A stretch of 9,022 bases of DNA from DASZVN01 sp035547055. Lineage in GTDB: Bacteria > Pseudomonadota > Alphaproteobacteria > Rhizobiales > Methylopilaceae. The position numbers and the translations under genes were made by a program. Below, in pieces: positions 1 to 5,838 of this stretch (the stretch's first letter is position 1; each line of letters opens with the position of its first letter). Location of the stretch: contig DASZVN010000085.1 of assembly GCA_035547055.1 (NCBI GenBank), positions 1 to 9,022 on the forward strand. The letters run 5' to 3'. The notes below the pieces were generated by a model. It did not search any database, was not told where the DNA came from, and saw only the letters and a list, made by a program, of their open reading frames with translations.

Positions 1-419
1 ATGTCGGCGATGGAATAGCGGCCGAGCACCCAACCGCGCTCTTCGAGCTTGCATTCGGCCAGAGCGAAGGCGGCCTCCGCCTGGGTACGCCCTTGCCGCA
101 TCGCACCATGAACGGTCGAGGCGATGAACGACATCCACGACACCGCCTGCGCCTCGCCCGCGGCATCGTCGGGCAGCAGGCCAGCCTCGGGAAAGCGCCG
201 CGCCAGATAGAACAGGATGCCGGCGACCTCGGTCAGCGGCTGGCCGTCGACCACGAGGGTCGGCACCTTGCCCTCGGGATTCAGCGCGAGATAAGCCGGG
301 TCGCGCTGCTCCCTGCGGGCGAAGGAGATCGGCCGGAGCTCGAATTCGGCGCCGACCTCGTGGAGCGCAATATGCGCCGCCATCGAGCTCGACCCCGGCG
401 CGAAATAGAGCGTGAGCAT
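1..419 (-). CDS. Glutathione S-transferase, beta-class-like (3' end outside window)
   Basis: A cytosolic glutathione S-transferase-like protein, of a family that usually conjugates glutathione to electrophiles or acts as a thiol reductase. The window holds 139 complete codons from the ATG at 419-417; the C-terminal end lies off the left edge. The N-terminal thioredoxin-fold domain is clear: the start MLTLYFAPGSSSMAAHIAL resembles the beta-class start of E. coli GstA (PGACSLASHITL), followed by NPEGKVPTLVVDG with the conserved cis-proline at about residue 53, and LTE (62-64) at the glutathione gamma-glutamyl site. The C-terminal helical domain begins near residue 88 and reaches YSIAD (135-139), the conserved N-capping box. 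The beta-class catalytic cysteine appears replaced by serine (S11). The gene is divergent from a Rieske oxygenase gene, suggesting shared control. The substrate cannot be told. No Shine-Dalgarno is obvious, and the predicted promoter sits so close that the mRNA may be leaderless. Confidence 0.9.
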   Translation of the reverse strand, partial: MLTLYFAPGSSSMAAHIALHEVGAEFELRPISFARREQRDPAYLALNPEGKVPTLVVDGQPLTEVAGILFYLARRFPEAGLLPDDAAGEAQAVSWMSFIASTVHGAMRQGRTQAEAAFALAECKLEERGWVLGRYSIAD

Positions 420-446
420 TGTCCGATTAAAGAGACTATCCATAAT
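419..446 (+). promoter_or_regulatory. Predicted promoter of the Rieske oxygenase gene
   Basis: A -35-like TTGTCC (419-424, four of six matches) is followed by a 16-bp spacer and a -10-like CATAAT (441-446, five of six matches). Transcription would start near 452-454, giving a leader of about 40 nt. The site overlaps the predicted minus-strand promoter of the glutathione S-transferase gene almost completely, so the two promoters probably compete. Confidence 0.4.
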
Positions 447-448
447 CG
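424..448. promoter_or_regulatory. Inverted repeat, possible shared operator
   Basis: CGATTA (424-429) and TAATCG (443-448) form a perfect 6-bp inverted repeat with a 13-bp spacer. It covers the -10 boxes of both predicted divergent promoters, which fits an operator for a dimeric regulator controlling both genes. The ATTA-N13-TAAT core is loosely like the sites of LysR-type regulators, but no regulator gene is in the window and the regulator family is a guess. Confidence 0.4.
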
Positions 449-454
449 CCGCAA
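426..454 (-). promoter_or_regulatory. Predicted promoter of the glutathione S-transferase gene
   Basis: Read on the minus strand, a -35-like TTGCGG (454-449) is followed by a 17-bp spacer and a -10-like TTTAAT (431-426, five of six matches to TATAAT). The expected start of transcription falls around 420-418, at or next to the ATG at 419, so the transcript could be leaderless. This is inferred from consensus only; the -35 match is weak. Confidence 0.4.
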
Positions 455-480
455 GGCATCGCGACCGCGGGTCAGCCTCG

Positions 481-488
481 GGAGGAGA
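481..488 (+). promoter_or_regulatory. Strong ribosome binding site of the Rieske oxygenase gene
   Basis: GGAGGAGA lies 5 nt before the ATG at 494. It is a near-perfect Shine-Dalgarno sequence and fixes that start codon. Confidence 0.85.
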
Positions 489-493
489 CGGCC

Positions 494-1549
494 ATGGAAG
501 CTTCGTTCCTGCGTGATCAATGGTATGTCGCGGCGACCTCCGCCGAGATTGCCGCAAAGCCGCTCGCCCGCACGATCTGCAACGAGAACCTGGTCCTGTT
601 CCGCCGGGCCGACGGCCGTATCGCCGTGCTGGAGGACCGCTGCCCCCATCGCCAGGCACCGCTGTCGCTCGGCGAGGTCGTGGGCGACGACATCCAGTGC
701 GGCTATCACGGCGTCCGGTTCCGCGGCGACGGCGCCTGCACGCTCATCCCGAGCCAGACGGACCTGCCGATCCCGCGAAACTTCAGCGTGCGGGCCTACG
801 CGGCGGAGGAAATCCACGGGCTGGCCTTCGTCTGGATCGGCGACGCCGCGAAGGCCGACCGGAGCCTGATCCCCGACTGGAGCGCCAACACCTCGCCCGA
901 CTTCACGACGGTCCACGGCTATCATTACGTCCGGGCCAACTACATGCTTCTGGTCGACAACCTGCTCGACCTCACCCACCTGACCTACGTGCACAAGGCG
1001 ACGCTGGCGGCGGGACCGAGCGGCCATATCTGGCTCAAGGACCAGGACGTGACCGTCGAGGGCGAGGCGGTGCATACGTCGCGAACGGTCCGGGGCGCCG
1101 AGCCGTCGGGACTGATCCGCGCGACACGGCGGTTCGTGAGCGGGCAGGTCGACCGCTTCCAGACCTCCGACTTCTATCCGCCCTGCTTCGTCCGCGTGAC
1201 GCTCGGCGCCGAGGCAGCGGGCGAGGCCGACGCGATGAAGGGGCCCCACCACGTCGTCCTCAACGCGGCGACGCCGGAAACGGAAGCCACCACGCATTAT
1301 TTCTGGTCGGTGCCGCGCGCCTACGCGCTCGGCGAGGAGGCCGTGTCGGAGATCTTCTACGGCGTCACCAAGGCCGCGTTCGACGAGGACGCGGCGATGA
1401 TCGAGGCCCAGCAGCGCACGATGGCGACCGACCCGAACGGCGGCAAGCTGGTCAATTTCCGCGGCGATCTCGCCAGCCAGGCGGCGCGCCGGATCATGGA
1501 CCGCAAGCTGCGCGAACAGGCGATGAAGGCCTCCGTCGCCGCCGAATAG
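494..1549 (+). CDS. Rieske non-heme iron oxygenase, VanA-like (aromatic demethylase/hydroxylase family)
   Basis: Terminal oxygenase component of a Rieske-type aromatic oxygenase, 351 residues, the usual length of the VanA (vanillate O-demethylase) and dicamba monooxygenase group. The N-terminal Rieske domain binds a [2Fe-2S] cluster through C50-x-H52 and C69-x2-H72 (CPH...CGYH). The C-terminal catalytic domain carries the mononuclear iron site D159-x2-H162-x4-H167 within DNLLDLTHLTYVHK; the third iron ligand is probably D299 (or D297) in AFDED. D159 is the expected bridge for electron transfer between subunits of a trimer. Enzymes of this family take electrons from a ferredoxin reductase such as VanB, which is not in the window, so the partner must lie elsewhere or be shared. 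The neighbouring divergent glutathione S-transferase suggests aromatic or xenobiotic metabolism. The substrate cannot be predicted, and calling it vanA would be too specific. Confidence 0.9.
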   Translation: MEASFLRDQWYVAATSAEIAAKPLARTICNENLVLFRRADGRIAVLEDRCPHRQAPLSLGEVVGDDIQCGYHGVRFRGDGACTLIPSQTDLPIPRNFSVRAYAAEEIHGLAFVWIGDAAKADRSLIPDWSANTSPDFTTVHGYHYVRANYMLLVDNLLDLTHLTYVHKATLAAGPSGHIWLKDQDVTVEGEAVHTSRTVRGAEPSGLIRATRRFVSGQVDRFQTSDFYPPCFVRVTLGAEAAGEADAMKGPHHVVLNAATPETEATTHYFWSVPRAYALGEEAVSEIFYGVTKAAFDEDAAMIEAQQRTMATDPNGGKLVNFRGDLASQAARRIMDRKLREQAMKASVAAE

Positions 1550-1561
1550 CGGCACCCACGC

Positions 1562-4500
1562 TCAGCCGGCGCGAATCTCGGCGAGCGGCGCATCGATGGT
1601 GCAGACGACGCCGCTTTCCTCGAAGCGGATCTCGGCGCGGCCGCCGAAGTCGCGCGACAGGCCGCGCTCGATCAGGCGCGAGCCGAAGCCGCGCTGGCGC
1701 GGCGGCACCACCGGCGGGCCACCCCGCTCGCGCCAGGACAGCCCGAAGTGGCTGTCGCCGGCCTGCCAGACCACCGCGATCTCGCCGTCGGGCTGCTTGA
1801 GCGCGCCGTATTTCACGGCGTTGGTCGCGAGCTCGTGCAGCGCCATCGACAGTGCCAGCGCGGCCCGCGGCTGAAGGCGAAGGCGCGGCCCCTCGATCAC
1901 GAAGCGCGGCTGCGGCCGCTCCGCGGCATAGGCCGCGAGCGCCTCGCTGACGACGGTGTGGAGGTCGGCGCTGACCCAGTTCTCGCGGGTCAGGATGTCG
2001 TGCGCCCGCGACAGGGCGATCAGCCGGGTCTCGAGCGCGCGGCGCGCGTCCGCCGGCGTCGCGGCGGAGCGCAGCGTCTGGGTCGCGATCGACTGCACCG
2101 TCGCCAGCGTGTTCTTCACCCGGTGGTTCAGCTCGTTGATCAGGAGATCGCGATGCTCGTCGGCCCGGCGGCGCTGGGTCACGTCCTGGAAGATGACGCC
2201 GAGGCGGCCCGAGGCGCCGGCCAGCGGGAACGCGTAGAGTTCGAGCGTGCGGCCCTGCCCCACCAGGTCGTGCTCGAAGCGAACCGCCTCACCGGTTTCC
2301 AGCACCTTGGCATAGGTATCGAACCAGTAGGACGGCTCGTCGGGGAAGGCGCCGCGGATGGTATTGCCGACGACGTCGCCGACCCCGGTCTGGACCGCGA
2401 AGGCCGGGTTGGCGGCGAGATAGCGGAAGTCGAGCGGCGCGCCCGGCGGCGCCTCGATCTTCTCGATGATGCAGAACCCTTCGTCGATCGCCTCGAACAG
2501 CGAACGGTAGCGGGCTTCGCTCGCGCCGAGCGCAGCCCGCGCCTCGCGCCTGACCCGCGTCAGCTCCAGGATGGCGCCGACCCGCGCGACCAGCTCCCGC
2601 GCCGAGAACGGCTTGGTGAGATAATCGTCGGCGCCGGCCTTGAGGCCCTCGACCCGGCTTTCCTCGCCGGCCCGCGCCGACAGCAGGATCACCGGCAGGT
2701 CGCGTAGCGCGGCGTCGCCGCGGATGGCGCCGAGCAGGCCGAAGCCGTCGAGGCGGGGCATCATCACGTCGGCGAGGACGACGTCGGGCGGCCGCGCCCG
2801 GATGGCTGCGACCGCGGCCTCGCCGTCGGCGACGGCCTCGACCTCGCAATGCGGCCCGAGCAGCGCGCGCAGATACTCGCGCATGTCGGCGTTGTCGTCG
2901 GCGACCAGGATGCGGGTGTCGATGGCAAGCGCCTCGGGAGCGACGGTGTTGGCCCCCGCGATCGGCCGGCGGGCGGCCGTCTCGGCCCCGTCGGGCAGCC
3001 AGCGCAACGCCTCCTCGACATAGGCCGCGGCACGCACCGTGGTCGAGGCCAGCCCACGCCCGGCGTCGACGCGCTCGGCCGGAAGGTGCGCCGTCCCGAA
3101 CGGCACCGCGACCCGGAAGCTGGTGCCGCGGTCGGGCTCGCTGGCAACCTCGATGGCGCCGCCGTGGAGCTTGACCAGTTCCTGCACCAAAGCGAGGCCG
3201 ATGCCGCTGCCCTCGTGGGTGCGGCTCCGCTGCCCCTCGATGCGGTGGAAGCGCTCGAACAGGCGCGGCAATTCCCCTGCCGGAATGCCGACCCCGGTGT
3301 CGCTGACGGTGAGGATCGCGAAGTTCTTCTCCTCCACCAGCCGCACGACGATCTCGCCGCTGAAGGTGAACTTGACCGCGTTGGAGAGAAGGTTGAGGAC
3401 GACCTTCTCCCACATGTCGCGGTCGACATGGACCCGCTCCGGCAGCGGCGCGCAGTCGACCACGAGCCGCAAGCCGGCGCGCTCGCAGGCCGAGCGGAAA
3501 TTGCTCGCGAGATCGGCCGTCAGCGCGGCGAGATCCACCGGCTCGTAGGAGGCTTCCATGCGGCCCGCTTCGAGGCGGGAGAAATCGAGCAGCGCGTTCA
3601 CCAGCCTCAGAAGACGTAGCGCGTTGCGGTGGGCGAGGTCGAGCCGCTCCCGATCGGCCTCGGGCAAGGCAGGGTCGGCCAGCACGTCCTCGAGCGGGCC
3701 GAGCATCAGCGCCAGCGGCGTGCGGAACTCGTGGCTGACGTTGGAGAAGAACATCGTCTTGGCGCGGTCGATCTCGGCCAGCGCCTCGGCCCGGCGGCGC
3801 GCCTCCTCATAGGCGCGCGCCGTCGCGATCGCGGTGGTGATTTGCGCCGCGGCGAGGTCGAAAAAGCCGCGGTAGCGCTCGTCGAGCCGGAGGCGCGGGC
3901 TCGCCCCGGCGACGAGGAAGCCGGCGAACTCGTGGGCGACGTTGGACTTGATCGGCACCACGACCGCCGTGTGCGGCGGCTCCGTCCATGGCCCGGGCGG
4001 CACCTCGCCAAAGCGCGCGCCGAGATTCTCCACGACGACGATGCCCTCGCCCTGGAGCGCCTCGGCCAGCGGCCATCCCTCGATGGCACCGGCCGCCACG
4101 TCGAGTGCAACCGTCATCGGCGCCGCCGCGGCCCCAGCCTCGGTGCCTTGCGCGCAGACCAGCCGGGCGCGCTGACGCGTGTCGTCGATCAGATAGACCA
4201 GGGCGAACGGCACGTCGCGGTCGTGCGGCGCCAGCGCCGCGAGGGCGAGCATGCACGCCTCCTCGACGCTCCTCGCCTCGCCGGAATGGGCGCCGAGGTC
4301 GCGCAGCGCCAGGATGCGGCGCTCGCCGACGATCTTGTCGGTGATCTCGTGGACCGTCGCGAGCACGCCGCCGATGCCGCCGGGCACGGTGTCGTCCGGC
4401 ACCGGGCTGTAGGCGACGGTGAAATGGGTCTCCTCGATGAAGCCGTGGCGGTTGATCTCGAGGAAGAAGTCCTCCATCCAGGTCGCTGCACCGCCGTTGA

Positions 4501-4870
4501 AGGGCGTGTCGATCAGCGGCTTCAGGACATCCCAGATTTCCGACCAGCACTCGCGGACCGGCTTGCCGAGCGCCCACGGGTGCTTGGTGCCGAGGATCGG
4601 GCGGTAGGGGTCGTTGTAGATCGAGACGTAGTCGGCCCCCCACCACAGCAGCAGCGGAAAGCGGTTGGCGAGGAGGACGCTCGCCATCATTCGCAGGCTG
4701 GGCGACCACGCCTCGATCGGGCCGATCGGGGTCTGCGACCAGTCGGTCGCGCGGATCAGCTCCCCCATCTCTCCACCCCCGGCGAGGAAACCGGGCAGAG
4801 AGAGACCGTCGCCGGGCGGTTCGGCCGCACCGCGCTGGGGCGAGCGCGCGGCATCGGGGGAAAGGGACAT
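1562..4870 (-). CDS. Hybrid sensor histidine kinase: PAS-GAF-HisKA/HATPase-REC-PAS-HWE kinase
   Basis: A 1102-residue signalling protein with no membrane segment or signal peptide, so probably cytosolic. Domains in order: a divergent PAS sensor (about 37-185, beginning MGELIRATDWSQTPIGP); a GAF-like domain (about 195-355); HisKA with phospho-acceptor H380 in SHEFRTPL; HATPase with N-box N497, DTGVGIP (524-530) and GSGIGLA (554-560); a receiver (about 653-770) with D658/D659, phospho-acceptor D701, S731 and K753; a second PAS (about 785-900); and a C-terminal HWE-type kinase with H916 in NELNHRVKNTLATVQ, N-box HELATNA (1012-1018) and WRE (1046-1048), the motifs that name the family. All key residues of both kinases and the receiver are present. 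The frame is open back to an ATG at 5056, but I prefer the ATG at 4870: GGAG precedes it by 6 nt, a predicted promoter lies between the two ATGs, and the extra 62 residues are low-complexity. The later ATG at 4768 falls inside the conserved sensor motif. HWE kinases often feed the alphaproteobacterial general stress response (PhyR); that link is inference. Confidence 0.93.
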   Translation of the reverse strand: MSLSPDAARSPQRGAAEPPGDGLSLPGFLAGGGEMGELIRATDWSQTPIGPIEAWSPSLRMMASVLLANRFPLLLWWGADYVSIYNDPYRPILGTKHPWALGKPVRECWSEIWDVLKPLIDTPFNGGAATWMEDFFLEINRHGFIEETHFTVAYSPVPDDTVPGGIGGVLATVHEITDKIVGERRILALRDLGAHSGEARSVEEACMLALAALAPHDRDVPFALVYLIDDTRQRARLVCAQGTEAGAAAAPMTVALDVAAGAIEGWPLAEALQGEGIVVVENLGARFGEVPPGPWTEPPHTAVVVPIKSNVAHEFAGFLVAGASPRLRLDERYRGFFDLAAAQITTAIATARAYEEARRRAEALAEIDRAKTMFFSNVSHEFRTPLALMLGPLEDVLADPALPEADRERLDLAHRNALRLLRLVNALLDFSRLEAGRMEASYEPVDLAALTADLASNFRSACERAGLRLVVDCAPLPERVHVDRDMWEKVVLNLLSNAVKFTFSGEIVVRLVEEKNFAILTVSDTGVGIPAGELPRLFERFHRIEGQRSRTHEGSGIGLALVQELVKLHGGAIEVASEPDRGTSFRVAVPFGTAHLPAERVDAGRGLASTTVRAAAYVEEALRWLPDGAETAARRPIAGANTVAPEALAIDTRILVADDNADMREYLRALLGPHCEVEAVADGEAAVAAIRARPPDVVLADVMMPRLDGFGLLGAIRGDAALRDLPVILLSARAGEESRVEGLKAGADDYLTKPFSARELVARVGAILELTRVRREARAALGASEARYRSLFEAIDEGFCIIEKIEAPPGAPLDFRYLAANPAFAVQTGVGDVVGNTIRGAFPDEPSYWFDTYAKVLETGEAVRFEHDLVGQGRTLELYAFPLAGASGRLGVIFQDVTQRRRADEHRDLLINELNHRVKNTLATVQSIATQTLRSAATPADARRALETRLIALSRAHDILTRENWVSADLHTVVSEALAAYAAERPQPRFVIEGPRLRLQPRAALALSMALHELATNAVKYGALKQPDGEIAVVWQAGDSHFGLSWRERGGPPVVPPRQRGFGSRLIERGLSRDFGGRAEIRFEESGVVCTIDAPLAEIRAG

Positions 4871-4876
4871 GGCGTG

Positions 4877-4880
4877 CTCC
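4877..4880 (-). promoter_or_regulatory. Ribosome binding site supporting the kinase start at 4870
   Basis: On the minus strand GGAG (4880-4877) lies 6 nt before the ATG at 4870-4868. This moderate Shine-Dalgarno favours that start over the upstream ATG at 5056, which would leave only 14 bp to the divergent imuA start. Confidence 0.55.
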
Positions 4881-4945
4881 GGCCCGGCCGTTGCGAAAAT
4901 GCCACCCCCATTTCCGTCGTCCCCGATGGGAGCTGCGGCGGCGCC

Positions 4946-4974
4946 ATCATATCGCCCCGAGGAGAAATGGCGAA
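4946..4974 (-). promoter_or_regulatory. Predicted promoter of the sensor kinase gene
   Basis: On the minus strand, TTCGCC (4974-4969, three of six matches to the -35 consensus) is followed by a 17-bp spacer and TATGAT (4951-4946, five of six matches to the -10 consensus). Transcription would begin near 4939, giving a leader of about 70 nt before the ATG at 4870. A start here would rule out the longer open frame beginning at 5056. This is a prediction from consensus only. Confidence 0.4.
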
Positions 4975-5018
4975 GCGGACGCGCCGCGTGTCCTCCGGCA
5001 TCGTCCCGCTGTGGAGGC

Positions 5019-5048
5019 TTGACTCTCCGTCCACCTTGAGAACAAATA
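5019..5048 (+). promoter_or_regulatory. Predicted promoter of the imuA-imuB(-dnaE2) operon
   Basis: TTGACT (5019-5024) matches the -35 consensus at five of six bases. The -10 expected 17-18 bp downstream falls at about 5042-5048 and is poorly conserved (ACAAAT or CAAATA), but it lies inside the LexA box, where a repressor would block RNA polymerase. The transcript would have a leader of roughly 15-20 nt before the imuA ATG at 5071. Confidence 0.55.
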
Positions 5049-5054
5049 GGGAAC
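5040..5054. promoter_or_regulatory. LexA (SOS) box, alphaproteobacterial type
   Basis: GAAC (5040-5043), seven bases, GAAC (5051-5054): an exact GAAC-N7-GAAC, the reverse complement of the GTTC-N7-GTTC operator known for LexA in Alphaproteobacteria. It lies 16 bp before the imuA start and overlaps the expected -10 region, the normal layout for SOS repression of an imuAB-dnaE2 cassette. No second copy is seen in the 4871-5070 intergenic region, which otherwise holds only the two divergent promoters and their ribosome binding sites. Confidence 0.88.
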
Positions 5055-5058
5055 AATC

Positions 5059-5062
5059 AGGT
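5059..5062 (+). promoter_or_regulatory. Ribosome binding site of imuA
   Basis: AGGT lies 8 nt before the ATG at 5071. It is a short but well-placed Shine-Dalgarno that supports this start. Confidence 0.5.
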
Positions 5063-5070
5063 CAACGGCG

Positions 5071-5838
5071 ATGTCCACCGGGTTGCGTTCCTCCGTCCTC
5101 GACCGCCTGCGGGAGCGGCTCCATGTGCTCGACGGCGGGGCGCGGCCGGGCAAGGTGCTGCCGTTCGGAGACGGCCGGCTCGACGGCTGCTTTCCCGGCG
5201 GCGGGCTGCCGCTCGGTACGCTGCACGAGATCTGTCCCGAGGGGCTCGACGGCGAGACCGGGGCGGCCGGCGCCGCCTTCGCGCTGCCGCTGGTCGCCCG
5301 GCTCGCGGCCGAGGGGCCGGTGTTCTGGATCCTGCAGCGGGACGACCTGCACGGCCCCGGCGCCGCCGCCTTCGGGCTCGGTCCCGACCGGCTGATCCTG
5401 GTCCGGGTCGAGAAAGATGCCGAGGCGCTGGCGGCGCTGGAGGATGCGCTGAACTGCGACGCCGTGGCGGCGGCGGTCGCCGAAATCGGCCGGCTCGGCC
5501 TCACCGCCGGGCGGCGCCTCAAGCTCGCCTGCGAACGCTCCGGCGCCACCGCCTTCGTGCTGCACCGCTGGCCTTATGGCCGGCCGCGCCGCCTCGCCGG
5601 CCAGCGCGAGCCGTCGGCGGCGGCGAGCCGCTGGCGGGTCCGTACGGCGCCGAGCGCGGCTGACGGGCCGGGGCTCGGCGAACCGCGCTGGCAGGTCGCG
5701 CTGGAGCACAGCCGCGGCGGACGCGAGGGGGCGTGGATCATGGAGGCGGGCGATGCGACGCGCCCTTTGCGTGTGGTTGCCGAACTGGCCGCTGGTGCTG
5801 CTGAAGCGGCGACGGCCCGGACTCGCGCGGCCGGATGA
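5071..5838 (+). CDS. imuA: ImuA, SOS mutagenesis accessory protein (RecA-like fold)
   Basis: First gene of the SOS-induced translesion synthesis cassette, 255 residues, a normal length for alphaproteobacterial ImuA. Visible family features are LPFGDGRLDGCFPGGGLPLG with LHEI (about 30-54), matching the start of the RecA-like core; GPVFWILQRDDLHGPGAAAFGLG (82-104); DRLILVRVEKDAEALAALEDAL (106-127); and the C-terminal HSRGGREGAWIMEAGD (213-228). No Walker A motif (GxxxxGKT) is present, so ATP hydrolysis in the manner of RecA is not expected. In other bacteria ImuA works with ImuB and DnaE2 in damage-induced mutagenesis, and alphaproteobacterial ImuA is thought to interact with RecA and ImuB. A LexA box lies directly upstream. 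The 3' end overlaps imuB by 86 bp, which implies translational coupling. The identification rests on the family motifs and the strict gene order. Confidence 0.9.
   Translation: MSTGLRSSVLDRLRERLHVLDGGARPGKVLPFGDGRLDGCFPGGGLPLGTLHEICPEGLDGETGAAGAAFALPLVARLAAEGPVFWILQRDDLHGPGAAAFGLGPDRLILVRVEKDAEALAALEDALNCDAVAAAVAEIGRLGLTAGRRLKLACERSGATAFVLHRWPYGRPRRLAGQREPSAAASRWRVRTAPSAADGPGLGEPRWQVALEHSRGGREGAWIMEAGDATRPLRVVAELAAGAAEAATARTRAAG
5742..5746 (+). promoter_or_regulatory. Ribosome binding site fixing the imuB start
   Basis: GGAGG inside the imuA coding sequence lies 6 nt before the ATG at 5753. It selects that start over the upstream in-frame ATG at 5576, which would add 59 arginine- and alanine-rich residues unlike any ImuB N-terminus. 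Confidence 0.8.

Noticed and set aside
281..1555. 424-codon open frame on the minus strand
   Set aside because: Antisense to the Rieske oxygenase and overlapping the glutathione S-transferase gene in another frame; no family resemblance.
1550..1561. Bidirectional terminator between the convergent Rieske and kinase genes
   Set aside because: The 12-bp gap holds no hairpin or T tract.
4871..5056. Longer kinase start at the ATG at 5056, adding 62 residues
   Set aside because: The added residues are low-complexity, the start would lie upstream of the predicted kinase promoter and 14 bp from imuA, and the ATG at 4870 has a Shine-Dalgarno.
3629..5395. 588-codon open frame on the plus strand
   Set aside because: It runs antisense to the kinase gene and out of frame with imuA; its composition is what an opposite frame of a very GC-rich gene gives, with no recognisable domain.
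5576..5752. Upstream in-frame start for imuB at 5576
   Set aside because: The extra 59 residues are arginine- and alanine-rich frame shadow of imuA, and GGAGG lies 6 nt before the ATG at 5753, where the typical ImuB N-terminus begins.
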